Below, in pieces: positions 36,160-45,703 of a DNA stretch of 46,670 nt. The notes beneath the pieces were generated by a model. It had not been told where the DNA came from and ran no database searches. It was given only the letters and a program-made list of their open reading frames with translations. The stretch is taken from the NCBI GenBank assembly GCA_028293805.1, contig JAQGOC010000071.1:1-46670 (forward strand), read 5' to 3'. The position numbers and the translations under genes are program-made. Position 1 is the first letter of the stretch. Each line of letters begins with the position of its first letter. This DNA comes from Gammaproteobacteria bacterium. GTDB lineage: Bacteria > Pseudomonadota > Gammaproteobacteria > Steroidobacterales > Steroidobacteraceae.

Positions 36160-39100
36160 TCAGGACCGGGCTTTCGCTTCCTGCACCATCTGCGCAAGCA
36201 TCGCGACGAGTCGTTCCGGGTCAACAGGCTTGGGCACGTGGTCATCGAACCCGGCCGCGAGTGCGCGCTTGCGGTCCTCGGCACGCGCAAAAGCCGTCAC
36301 GGCAATCGCGGGTACGTGGGCCGTGCCTTGTTCCTGCTCCATGAGGCGAAGGCTCTTGAGCAGCGCATTGCCATCCTCCACAGGCATCCCGATATCGGCG
36401 ACGATTACATCCGGGCGCCGGATCTGAAACGCCTCGCGTGCGCCCGCCGCGGTACTTGCAGCACGCACTTGAGCGCCATACTGCTCGAGCAGGCGCTCGG
36501 TTGCGGCGCGCGCCATCGTCTCGTCCTCCACCAGGAGGACCTCAATTCCGGTGAGATCGCTCGCGGGCCTGCCATGGCTGGCCGGCTCATCCTCTTCCGA
36601 TGCCGCATGACGTCTCTCGAGCGGTAGGTAGACGGTAAAGGTCGCACCACGTCCCTCGCCTTCGCTGTGCGCGACGATCGTGCCGTTGTGCAGCTCCACG
36701 AGCTGCTTGGCAATCGCGAGCCCTAACCCGATCCCCGCATAGCGGCGGGTGGTGCTGGCATCGCCCTGGCGAAATCGATCGAAGACATTGGGAAGAAAAT
36801 CGGAACGGATCCCTACGCCGGTATCGCTGACCTTGATCTCAACAGTGGCGTTCGTACGATGCACCCCCACATCCACTCGCCCCCCCTCGGGGGTGAATTT
36901 CACGGCGTTCGCCAGCAGGTTCCAGACAACCTGCTGGATGCGGTCGGGATCGACCCGCACGGTGCCCACTTCGGCGCTGAGGTCGGCATTGAGCACTATT
37001 CGCCGCCCCTCCGCCAGAGGCCGCACCGCTTCGATGGCGGCCTCAACGGCGTGAGTCAGGGACGTGTCACGCAACGACAACCGCAGCTGGCCGGTCGCCA
37101 TGCGTGAGACATCGAGGAGATCGTCAATCAATTGCTGTTGGGCGAGGGCCGCCCGATCGATGAACTTCGCTCCCTCCACGACCTCCTTTCCCTGCACGCT
37201 GCCGCTGATGAACATGCGCGACCAGAGCCGGATCGTGTTGAGCGGAGTGCGCAGCTCATGGCTCACGGTGGAAATGAACTCGTCCTTGGCGCGGTTGGCG
37301 CCTTCCGCCCGGGCGCGCAACTGGTGCGCGGACAATAACGCCTCCTGGAGCTGCGCATCGATCGACTTGCGGTCGGTCTGATCGCGCATGATCTTGACGA
37401 AGCCCCGCAACCCGCCCCGCGCGTCTCGCACACCAGTTATGACTCCGCTCGCCCAGAAGCGCGTATCGTCCTTGCGCAGATGCCAACGCTCATCGAGGGC
37501 GCGGCCGAAGAGGGCTGCTTCGCGCATCTCCTGTTCGGGTGCGCCGCCAGCGCGATCCTCGGGGGTGAAAAGGATCGCGCCGGATTGGCCGAGGATGTCC
37601 TGCTCGCTGAAGCCGGTGACGCGCTCGGCGCCCTGGTTCCAACTCACGACAGTGCCGTTCTGATCGAGCATGAAGATCGCATAATCGTGGGCGCTCTCCA
37701 CGAGCATGCGAAAGTGTTCCTCGCTGTCGCGCAACGTTTCCTGGGCGACCTTGCGCTCGGTGATGTCCCAGAACGCGGCGACGGCCGCCACGATTCTCCC
37801 TTCCGCATCGCGCACCGGCGAGGCACTCATCGAAATCGTGGCGGGCGTGTTGTTCGGACGGACAAAGTCGAGCTCCTCGTCCAGCACTACTTCACCGCTC
37901 GCCAACGTCCGCGCCAGCGGCCACTCCTGTGATTCGTACGGTCGCCCGTCCGGGTGGAACCCCCGCAACGCCGCATAGACCGCTACCCAGGAGTGACCGA
38001 CGTACGGCAGCGGGAAGGGCTGATTGAACAGCTTTGCCGCATGGCGATTCGCCAACAGCAGCTTGCCGTCGTACGCGTCGACCATCAACACGGCGGCCGG
38101 CATCTGCTCGATCACTGCCTGCAGGCGCACCTGTGCCGCCTCGATCGTTTGCTCGGCGTGTTTGCGAGCGGTGATGTCGATGAAAGTGATGACCACGCCG
38201 GCAATTCGATCGTCCTGGGTGCGGTACGGGAGGGTGCGGCGCAAGTACCAGCGCCCGCTGTGACTGTGCACTTCGGACTCGAGGGGCACGAGCTTCGACA
38301 TGACCCGGCTGGCGTCAGCAATGAGGTCGCCATCGGTGAATTTCTGCGCCAGGTGCGCCAGCGGCCGGCCGATGTCGGCGGGAATCAGCTCGAGCAGATC
38401 GTTGACTGCCGGCGTGTAGCGCCGCACGTGGAGTTGGGGATCGAGGAATACCACGGCAATGTCGGTGCTGCTCAGGAGATTGTCGAGATCATTGGTCAGG
38501 GCCTCGAGCTCGAGGATCTTCGTCTGCAACTGCGCATTGACGGTGATCAGCTCTTCGTTCAGCGACTGCAGCTCTTCCTTGCCCGTTTCCAGCTCCTCAT
38601 TCGTGCTCTGCAGCTCCTCGTTGGTCGAGGTGACTTCCTCATTCGAAGCTTTGAGCTCCTCGTTCGTGGCCTCGAAGGCTTCCACGCTCGTCTGCAACTC
38701 GCGCCGCAGAGTGCTCAATTCCTCTTCGAGCGCTAAATCACGCTCTCCTCGCGCTAGCTGCCGTACCGCAGCAAGCGCTCCGGTACTTTCCGCGCCACCT
38801 TTACCCTGCACCGATAGTGCGAAGCTCACACGATAGTGACCGGTCGGATGACTTTGCTTCAAAGGAGCGGCGGTGACGGTGATCCGGTCAGAGCCGTCCT
38901 GCGACGCGGTTTCGACTGTGATGCCGCGCTTCTCCGCCATCGCCTGCCGCAGGGCGCTGCGGACGGCAGGGCGCAGCGCCGACCGCACCATTTCCAGCAG
39001 ATTCTGCGTGATCTCTCCGGAGGGGTGGTGCAGATAGGGCTCGGCATCGCCATGGAAATAGACGATGCGCTCATTCGCATCCACTACGGCGGTGGGTGGC

Positions 39101-40752
39101 CCAAACTCCGCGAGCAATGCGGCCTGGATCAGGTTCATCGAGGCGGGTCGCGCGATCAAAGGAGTTACCATCCGGGAGGGCGGCCGGGCATCCGCCATCC
39201 TTACGGGAACCGACGGCAGCTCGGCGAAGCGGTGCTGGGAGGGCCCCGTTCGACGATAAATTCGCCAGCGTTTGCTGACCACCTCGAAGAATGCTTCTGC
39301 TTGCCCGAGCGTCTCACTATTGCCCAGTAACAGATACCCTCCCTCCCGGAGGGCAAAATGCAGCAAGCCGAGCGCCCGGCGCTGCGCCTCGGGCTCGAGA
39401 TAGATGAGCAGGTTGCGACACGTCACGATATCCACGCGTGAGAACGGCGGGTCACGCAACAGGTCCTGCGGGGCGAACACTACCTGATCGCGCAGCGCTT
39501 TTTTGATCCGGTAAGTGTGCTCGTCCTTCTCGAAGAATTTCTCCAGCCGCTCGGGGGATAGGTCGCCCTCGATGCCGCCGGGATACACCCCGGCACGGGC
39601 GAGACTGAGGGACTTATCGGCCGTGTCCGTGGCGAAGATCTTGACGCTCACTTCCTTGCCCGCACGCTCGACTTCCTCGGCGATCAGCATGGCAAGCGAA
39701 TACGGCTCCTCGCCGCTGGCGCAGGCACAGACCCAGCAGCGAATCTGATCGTCGGGCGCGCGCTCGGCCACCATCGGTTGCACGACGGCCTCGCGCAGGG
39801 CCTCCCAGGCTCCCGGATCGCGGAAGAACCCGGTCACATTGATCATCAGGTCATTGGCGAGAGACTCGGCCTCGCCGGCTCTTTCCTTGAGATAAGCCGC
39901 ATAACCCTCCAGCGTCGTGGCGCCGGCGAGTCCCATGCGGCGCTGAATGCGGCGCAGCACGGTGGGCGGCTTGTAGGGGCCGAAGTCGTGCTTGGTGCGG
40001 TTGCGGACGACCGCAATGATGTCGTGCAACTGCTGGTGGTGCCGCTCGAGCTCCAGTGCCGCACGGCTGCGTCCGGCCGGATTCACGTCCAGATAGGGGT
40101 GCTGCACGTAACGAAGCAGCACGGCCGGGATTTCCTCCACCTTGAGGACCTGGTCGGCATAGCCCGCATAAATCAGACTTTGCGGCATGCCCGGAAACTC
40201 CGTGGTCTGCGGATCCTGGGCAATACACAGTCCGCCGACCGCCTTGATCGCCTGCGCGCCGGCGCTCCCGTTGGTGCCGGTGCCGGAGAGAATGACGGCG
40301 ATGGCGCTCTCCTTCTGCTCGCGCGCCAGCGAGCGGAAGAAATCATCTACCGGGCGGCGATGGCCGCGCCGTTCCACCGGCTCACCCAGACGAAGGGCGT
40401 TTCCCTCGAGCGTAACGGTGTACCCGGGCCGAATCACATAGACGTGGTTCGGCTCTACCCTCATGCCGTCTTCGATCTGATGCACCGGCATCGCAGTGCA
40501 TCGGCCGAGAATCTCGGCCATGAGGCTCCCGTGTTCCGGTGAGAGGTGTTGGATGACCACGTAGGCTATGCCGCTGGTAGCCGTGGTCTGCGCGAAGAAG
40601 CTTCGCAATGCGTCAACCCCGCCCGCGGAGGCGCCGATACCCACCACGGGGAAAGGAAGTTTTGCCCGGATCGAGAAATCGATTGGCGCAGAGGTTTCGT
40701 CGGCGGCAGTAGCCTCCGCCCCGCCTGTTGCGTCCGCTTGCTTTGACGTCAT
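36160..40752 (-). CDS. CheB-CheR-PAS-histidine kinase-receiver hybrid protein
   Basis: A 1530-residue signalling protein. Order: CheB methylesterase-like (about 35-215; S42 in GASAGG, H69 in QHLSPEHG), CheR methyltransferase (about 235-490, CACASGEEPYSLAM), a PAS-like part, a long coiled coil (about 675-765) built of repeated E-(L/V)-x-(S/A)-(T/S)-NEE units, three further PAS/PAC modules, HisKA (SHELRTPLNTIR, His near 1165), HATPase (NAVKFTPEGG, DTGVGI, GIGLGLAIAKQL) and a C-terminal receiver with DIGMP (Asp near 1451). The CheB Asp position reads SGTGTNG, Asn161 instead of Asp. No chemoreceptor or other che genes are nearby. ATG has GAGG about 10 nt upstream. It likely relays an unknown signal by phosphotransfer. 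Confidence 0.92.
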   Translation of the reverse strand: MTSKQADATGGAEATAADETSAPIDFSIRAKLPFPVVGIGASAGGVDALRSFFAQTTATSGIAYVVIQHLSPEHGSLMAEILGRCTAMPVHQIEDGMRVEPNHVYVIRPGYTVTLEGNALRLGEPVERRGHRRPVDDFFRSLAREQKESAIAVILSGTGTNGSAGAQAIKAVGGLCIAQDPQTTEFPGMPQSLIYAGYADQVLKVEEIPAVLLRYVQHPYLDVNPAGRSRAALELERHHQQLHDIIAVVRNRTKHDFGPYKPPTVLRRIQRRMGLAGATTLEGYAAYLKERAGEAESLANDLMINVTGFFRDPGAWEALREAVVQPMVAERAPDDQIRCWVCACASGEEPYSLAMLIAEEVERAGKEVSVKIFATDTADKSLSLARAGVYPGGIEGDLSPERLEKFFEKDEHTYRIKKALRDQVVFAPQDLLRDPPFSRVDIVTCRNLLIYLEPEAQRRALGLLHFALREGGYLLLGNSETLGQAEAFFEVVSKRWRIYRRTGPSQHRFAELPSVPVRMADARPPSRMVTPLIARPASMNLIQAALLAEFGPPTAVVDANERIVYFHGDAEPYLHHPSGEITQNLLEMVRSALRPAVRSALRQAMAEKRGITVETASQDGSDRITVTAAPLKQSHPTGHYRVSFALSVQGKGGAESTGALAAVRQLARGERDLALEEELSTLRRELQTSVEAFEATNEELKASNEEVTSTNEELQSTNEELETGKEELQSLNEELITVNAQLQTKILELEALTNDLDNLLSSTDIAVVFLDPQLHVRRYTPAVNDLLELIPADIGRPLAHLAQKFTDGDLIADASRVMSKLVPLESEVHSHSGRWYLRRTLPYRTQDDRIAGVVITFIDITARKHAEQTIEAAQVRLQAVIEQMPAAVLMVDAYDGKLLLANRHAAKLFNQPFPLPYVGHSWVAVYAALRGFHPDGRPYESQEWPLARTLASGEVVLDEELDFVRPNNTPATISMSASPVRDAEGRIVAAVAAFWDITERKVAQETLRDSEEHFRMLVESAHDYAIFMLDQNGTVVSWNQGAERVTGFSEQDILGQSGAILFTPEDRAGGAPEQEMREAALFGRALDERWHLRKDDTRFWASGVITGVRDARGGLRGFVKIMRDQTDRKSIDAQLQEALLSAHQLRARAEGANRAKDEFISTVSHELRTPLNTIRLWSRMFISGSVQGKEVVEGAKFIDRAALAQQQLIDDLLDVSRMATGQLRLSLRDTSLTHAVEAAIEAVRPLAEGRRIVLNADLSAEVGTVRVDPDRIQQVVWNLLANAVKFTPEGGRVDVGVHRTNATVEIKVSDTGVGIRSDFLPNVFDRFRQGDASTTRRYAGIGLGLAIAKQLVELHNGTIVAHSEGEGRGATFTVYLPLERRHAASEEDEPASHGRPASDLTGIEVLLVEDETMARAATERLLEQYGAQVRAASTAAGAREAFQIRRPDVIVADIGMPVEDGNALLKSLRLMEQEQGTAHVPAIAVTAFARAEDRKRALAAGFDDHVPKPVDPERLVAMLAQMVQEAKARS

Positions 40753-41105
40753 CGCGTAATCACCTCGCGAGGGGCTTGGGCCACACGCGGTTCAGGCCGG
40801 GCTCCGGGAGCATAGCGGCAGAGACGGCCGCCGAGATCTGATGTTCGACATATTCTGGACCTGAAGTGTAGCGCCCCAACCGGCCGCTTGTGACGCCGTT
40901 TCGAGGCCTCAACCTGCAGCCCCCATGCGTGAGCCACGTCGTGGCAGGTGGTTCACCGACACCGCCGAGCGACCGCTTTGGCTGGATCCTGCTTGGGAAC
41001 CGGCAACAGTGCAACGCAGGCCGTCAGGTCACAATTTGGCCGAGTATGCGGCGTGGAGGCTGTCGAAAACCGGCTGCAGCAGCCCGGCTGGGCGACTCCC
41101 GCGAA
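40753..41105. other. Intergenic region, no gene recognised
   Basis: A 353-bp gap between the hybrid kinase start and the outer-membrane channel stop. Short open frames exist on both strands but none has protein-like sequence or a family match. It contains an imperfect inverted repeat (GTGAGCCAC and GTGGTTCAC, near 40926-40953, 8 of 9 bases matching). The hybrid kinase promoter must lie here, but no consensus was recognised. Confidence 0.4.
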
Positions 41106-42515
41106 CTACTGCGCTTCCCGCAAATCCCAACCGGCGCCCAGCGCTTTGTATACCGCGATCAAAGAGGTCGCCGCGTCGGTGCGGCTCTGCGAGAACAACA
41201 GCTCGGCACTCAACGCCGTGCGCTCGGAATCGAGCACTTCGAGGAAGTCGGTCAGGCCGCCCTCGAAGCGCTTGCGCGCCAGGTCAGCCGCCTTGTCACT
41301 CCCGGCGGCTGCTGCAGCCAACGCCTCGCGGTGGGACTGCGAGCGGCCGTAGTTGATGAGCGCTCCTTCCGTGTCTTCCAGCGCGTTCAAAACCGCGCCT
41401 TCGTAGCTCGCCAGTGCGGCCTCGGTCTGGGCCTTGGCAGAGCCGACTCGCGCGCGCACGCGGCCGAGATCGAATGCCGCCCAGGAAATGCCGGGGCCGA
41501 CGGAGAAAAAACGCGCTTCGCCCTGTCCGATGTCGCCAAAGCTGGGACCCAGGTAACCGAAATTGCCGGTCAGGGTCACTTTGGGAAACAGATCGCCCAC
41601 CGCCACGCCGACGCGCGCCGTCGCTCCCGCGAGGCGCTGCTCGGCGACGCGGATGTCAGGCCGGCGCCTCAGCAGCTGTTCCGGCGTGCCGATCGCGTTC
41701 AAGGCCGGCAGATCGGGTAAGGGCTGCGGTGCCAGCCACTCGCTCAACGCTACCGGTTGGCGACCTGTCAGCACGCTCAGACGATACATGGTCGTCGCGA
41801 TCGACGCCTGCAACGTGGGGATGGAGGCCAGTGTGGTGCGCCACTGGGCCTCGGCGCGCGCGCTGTCCAGCTCGTTGCCCCGGCCCGCCTCCAGGCGCAC
41901 GCGCGTCAGCTTCAGTGTATTGAACTGGTTTTCGGCATTGCGCTCGGTGAGCGTCAGCTGATCCTGCAGGCCGCGCAGCACGAAATAGTCACGCGACACT
42001 TCGGCGATAACGCTCACCCTGGCATCTTGAAGCGTCGCCATGGCAGCGCCTGCGTCGGCACGCGCCGCCTCGACATTGCGTCTGACCCGGCCGAACAGAT
42101 CCAGCTCCCATAAGGCGTCGAATCCGACATTGGCCGTGTCGAACTCCCGGTCACGTTGAGCGGCAAAGGGCAGTTGCTGCTGGGCATACAGTGTATGCGT
42201 GTAGCCGCCGGCGAATGTCGCCGTCGGAAACAGATCGAATCCGGCCAAGCGCCTGGCCGCCCGCGCGGCCCGCAGATTCGCGGCGGCCGCGCGCAGGTCA
42301 TTGTTATGTGCGACGGCCTCGTCGACCAGGCTGTCGAGCAATGGATCGCCAAAGCTCATCCAATAGCGTTGGAGCGCCGCGCCCTCGGCAAAGCCCGGTT
42401 CACCCGCGTTCGCGAAATGCGCGTCGACTCGCGTCTGCGGCCGGTGATAGTCCGGGCCGACCGCGCAACCGGCCAGAACGGCGAGCATCGCGCAGCCACC
42501 GGCAACGTTACGCAT
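41106..42515 (-). CDS. Outer-membrane efflux lipoprotein, NodT/OprM family
   Basis: A 469-residue TolC-type outer-membrane channel with a lipoprotein signal (MLAVLAGC, then AVGPDYHRP, the standard NodT/OprM start). Two OEP repeats follow: WELDLFGRVRRNVEAARAD in the first half and FDLGRVRARVGSAKAQTEAA in the second; QLLRRRPDIRVAEQRLAGA is a conserved link. It would complete a tripartite pump through the outer membrane. The ATG at 42515 overlaps the pump stop (ATGCGTAA, 8 nt), and GAGGAG lies 7 nt upstream, so translation is probably coupled to the pump gene. A longer start 45 nt upstream would precede the signal peptide with Arg-rich residues and is rejected. Confidence 0.93.
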   Translation of the reverse strand: MRNVAGGCAMLAVLAGCAVGPDYHRPQTRVDAHFANAGEPGFAEGAALQRYWMSFGDPLLDSLVDEAVAHNNDLRAAAANLRAARAARRLAGFDLFPTATFAGGYTHTLYAQQQLPFAAQRDREFDTANVGFDALWELDLFGRVRRNVEAARADAGAAMATLQDARVSVIAEVSRDYFVLRGLQDQLTLTERNAENQFNTLKLTRVRLEAGRGNELDSARAEAQWRTTLASIPTLQASIATTMYRLSVLTGRQPVALSEWLAPQPLPDLPALNAIGTPEQLLRRRPDIRVAEQRLAGATARVGVAVGDLFPKVTLTGNFGYLGPSFGDIGQGEARFFSVGPGISWAAFDLGRVRARVGSAKAQTEAALASYEGAVLNALEDTEGALINYGRSQSHREALAAAAAGSDKAADLARKRFEGGLTDFLEVLDSERTALSAELLFSQSRTDAATSLIAVYKALGAGWDLREAQ

Positions 42516-45500
42516 GCGGCGGCTCCTCGGCCGGCGCGAGAGGCTGCCGGGCCTCGGCAATCGGGCGTTTCTCCAGCCATCCCTCGATGGCGACGAAAAA
42601 TACCGGCGTCAGGAACAATCCGAACAAGGTCACCCCCAGCATTCCGGAGAAGACGGCGATGCCGATGGCGCGGCGCATTTCGCTGCCGGCGCCGCTTGCG
42701 ATCACCAGCGGCACCACGCCCATGATGAATGCGAACGATGTCATCAGGATCGGGCGCAGCCGCAGGCGGCAGGCCTCGACCGCAGCCTCGAGCGGCGAGG
42801 ATCCATGCTCGACCCGCTCGCGGGCGAACTCCACGATCAGGATGGCGTTCTTGCAGGCGAGCCCCACGAGCACGATGAAGCCGATTTGCGTCAACACGTT
42901 GTTATCGGAGCCACGCAACCAAACGCCAGCCATGGCGGACAACAGGCACATGGGCACGATGAGAATCACCGCGAGCGGCAATGCCCAACTCTCGTATTGC
43001 GCGGAGAGAATCAGGAACACCAGCATGACGCAAATTGGGAAAATCAGGAGCGCCGTGTTGCCGGCGCTCTTCTGCTGGAAGGTCAGATCCGTCCACTCGT
43101 AACCGAAGCCGTTCGGCAACGTCTCGCGCAGGACTCGCTCCATGGCCGTGGTGGCCTGGCTCGAGGAGGTTCCGGGGGAGCCCTGACCATTGATGTCGGC
43201 AGCCAGATACACGTTATAGTGCGACACGCGGTCAGGTCCCGATTCGAAGTGAACATCGGCAAGGGCGCCCATCGGCACCATGTCGCCGCGCAGGTTGCGG
43301 GTCTTCAGATCCGCGATATCCTCGGGTTTGCTGCGGTACTGCGCTTCGGCCTGGGCATAGACCCGGAAGGTGCGGCCGAAGCGGTTGAAATCGTTGATGT
43401 AGACGGACCCCAGATACGCCTGCAGCGTGTCGAACACATTCGACAGTGGCACGCCCTGGCGCTTGGCCTTTATCCGATCCACATCGGCAAACAACTGCGG
43501 CACGCTGTTCTGAAACGTGGAGTACGTGGCAGAGGGATCGAGCTCGCGCTGCTGCCGGGCTTTGCTCAACACCTCGGCGGTAACCCGGGCAAGCTCGTCA
43601 TAGCCATGCGCGCCGCGATCCTGGAGGTAGAGTTTGAATCCGCCAGTCGTGCCGAGTCCCTGTACCGGCGGTGGCGGTACCGCAAAAATCACCGCATCCT
43701 GGATGGCGGTGAATTTCTTGTTGAGCGCGCGGGCTATCGCGCCCGCCGACAGCTCTTTCGTGGTGCGCTCGTCGAACGGCTTCAGCGGGAAAAACAGCAC
43801 CGCGGCGTTGCTCAGATTGACGAACCCCTGCACCGAAAGGCCCGAAAAACCGATGGCGTGGTCGACGCCCGGCGTGTGTGTCGCCAGCTGCGAGACCTGC
43901 CGGACGACTTTTTCCGTCCGGTCCAGCGAGGCGGCGTCCGGCAGCTGCACGATGGCGATGAGATACTGCTTGTCCTGGGCGGGAATGAAGCCGCCGGGTA
44001 CGAGCTGAAAGATCCCCCACGTACCCAGCAGCAGAATTGCGAACACCGCAAGCACCGCCAGCCGCACGGCGGCGAGGCGCCGCACCCCGCGGCCGTAACT
44101 TTCCGAGGCGCGCTGGAACCCCCGGTTGAACAATGCAAAAAACCGTCCAAAGAGGCGATTGATGCCCCGCTGAAACCAATCCGGCCGCGCGCTCCTGGGC
44201 TGCAGCAACAGTGCGGCGAGCGCGGGCGACAAGGTGAGCGAGTTGAAGGTGGAGATGATCGTGCTCGCCGCGATCGTGATGCCGAACTGGCGATAGAACT
44301 GGCCCGTGAGTCCGCTGACGAAGGCCACCGGCACGAAAACGGCGCACAGCACCAGCATGATGGAGATGATGGGGCGCGTCACTTCCCTCATGGCCGCATG
44401 AGCCGCGGCGCGCGGCTCGAGTCCATCCTCGATCTTGCGTTCGATGTTTTCGACCACGACAATTGCATCGTCCACTACGATACCGGTGGCGAGCACCAGG
44501 CCGAACAAGGTCAGCGAATTGATCGAAAAACCCGCCAGCAGCAGCGCCGCGAGGGTGCCGATGATTGCCACCGGCACCGCGACCAGCGGAATGACGCTGG
44601 CACGCCAGGTCTGCAGGAACACGACCACGACCAGGACCACCAGCCCGACAGCCTCGAACAGAGTGTGCACGACCGCCTCGATCGAGCGGCGCACGAACAC
44701 GGTCGGATCGTAGTCGATCTCGTAACTAACGCCTTCGGGGAAGCTCTTCGCAAGCTCCTTCATGGTGGCCCGCACGGCATCCGATAATTGCAGCGCATTG
44801 GCGCCCGGCAGCTGGAACACGGGGATGGCAACGGCCGGACCGCCATCCAGCATGCTGCGCAGCGCGTAGGTGTCGGGACCGAGCTCCAGACGCGCGACGT
44901 CGCGCAGGTAAGTCGTCTCGCCGTTCGGGCCGTTCTTGATGACGATGCTGCCGAATTCCTGTTCCGTCTGCAGGCGGCCCTGCGCATTGACGATGTATTG
45001 GAATTCAACTCCGGGGAGCGAGGGCTGGCCGCCGATCTGGCCCGCCGCAACCTGCACGTTCTGCTCGCGCACGGCGCCGAGAAGTTCGTCGACGTCCAGG
45101 TTGAGTGCGGCGATCTTGGCGGGGTCGAGCCACAGGCGCATGGCATAGTCCCCCGAGCCGAACACTCTCACATCGCCCATGCCGGGCAGGCGCGCCAACA
45201 CATCCCTGATCTGGATGACCGCGTAATTGCGCAAGTACAGGGAGTCGTAGCGCCCGTCCGCGGACTTCAGGAACACCACCATGGTGAGGTCGGGCGAGCG
45301 CTTCTGGGTCACCAGCCCCACCTGCCGTACGACTTCGGGCAGCCGCGCCTCCGCCTGGGTGACCCGGTTCTGCGTCTGAACTTGGGCGATGTCGAGGTTG
45401 GTCCCCAGCCTGAACGTCACGGTAATGGAGAAATTGCCGTCCGGTGTCGATGCGGAGTTGGTGTAGATCGCGTTCTCGACGCCGTTGATCTGCTGCTCGA

Positions 45501-45699
45501 GCGGCGTGATGACGGTTTCCGCAATGGTCTTTGGTGAGGCGCCCGGATACTGCCCGCTCACCACGACGGTGGGCGGCACGATCTCGGGGTATTCGCTGAT
45601 GGGCAGCGCCGGGATGGCCAGCAGTCCCGCGACGGCAATCAGAATCGCCAGCACCGTTGCGAATATCGGCCGCTCGATGAACGCGGACGAGATGTTCAT
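42508..45699 (-). CDS. RND efflux pump, HAE1 family (AcrB/MexB-like)
   Basis: A 1063-residue inner-membrane proton-driven multidrug pump. It begins MNISSAFIERPIFATVLAIL with the first membrane helix. TGIVVDDAIVVVENIER carries the two Asp of the proton relay in the fourth helix. Large periplasmic loops and a second set of helices (about 860-1040) follow, the normal duplicated layout and usual length. It should export hydrophobic or amphipathic compounds with the adaptor and channel encoded on either side. ATG at 45699 is preferred to an upstream in-frame codon because the first helix starts here and GGAG lies 9-12 nt upstream. The specific substrates cannot be told; no regulator gene is in view. 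Confidence 0.95.
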   Translation of the reverse strand: MNISSAFIERPIFATVLAILIAVAGLLAIPALPISEYPEIVPPTVVVSGQYPGASPKTIAETVITPLEQQINGVENAIYTNSASTPDGNFSITVTFRLGTNLDIAQVQTQNRVTQAEARLPEVVRQVGLVTQKRSPDLTMVVFLKSADGRYDSLYLRNYAVIQIRDVLARLPGMGDVRVFGSGDYAMRLWLDPAKIAALNLDVDELLGAVREQNVQVAAGQIGGQPSLPGVEFQYIVNAQGRLQTEQEFGSIVIKNGPNGETTYLRDVARLELGPDTYALRSMLDGGPAVAIPVFQLPGANALQLSDAVRATMKELAKSFPEGVSYEIDYDPTVFVRRSIEAVVHTLFEAVGLVVLVVVVFLQTWRASVIPLVAVPVAIIGTLAALLLAGFSINSLTLFGLVLATGIVVDDAIVVVENIERKIEDGLEPRAAAHAAMREVTRPIISIMLVLCAVFVPVAFVSGLTGQFYRQFGITIAASTIISTFNSLTLSPALAALLLQPRSARPDWFQRGINRLFGRFFALFNRGFQRASESYGRGVRRLAAVRLAVLAVFAILLLGTWGIFQLVPGGFIPAQDKQYLIAIVQLPDAASLDRTEKVVRQVSQLATHTPGVDHAIGFSGLSVQGFVNLSNAAVLFFPLKPFDERTTKELSAGAIARALNKKFTAIQDAVIFAVPPPPVQGLGTTGGFKLYLQDRGAHGYDELARVTAEVLSKARQQRELDPSATYSTFQNSVPQLFADVDRIKAKRQGVPLSNVFDTLQAYLGSVYINDFNRFGRTFRVYAQAEAQYRSKPEDIADLKTRNLRGDMVPMGALADVHFESGPDRVSHYNVYLAADINGQGSPGTSSSQATTAMERVLRETLPNGFGYEWTDLTFQQKSAGNTALLIFPICVMLVFLILSAQYESWALPLAVILIVPMCLLSAMAGVWLRGSDNNVLTQIGFIVLVGLACKNAILIVEFARERVEHGSSPLEAAVEACRLRLRPILMTSFAFIMGVVPLVIASGAGSEMRRAIGIAVFSGMLGVTLFGLFLTPVFFVAIEGWLEKRPIAEARQPLAPAEEPPHA

Positions 45700-45703
45700 C
45701 GGG

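Noticed and set aside
38480..38680. DNA tandem repeat in the hybrid kinase gene
   Set aside because: The periodicity comes from the coiled-coil heptads in the protein; the DNA units are degenerate and are not a CRISPR or satellite.
40760..41014. Leftward 84-residue open frame in the gap after the hybrid kinase
   Set aside because: There is no ribosome site or family resemblance, and the composition is like other shadow frames in GC-rich DNA.
42514..44787. Rightward 757-residue open frame
   Set aside because: It lies opposite the RND pump. Its His/Gln/Arg/Gly-rich translation has no domain features.
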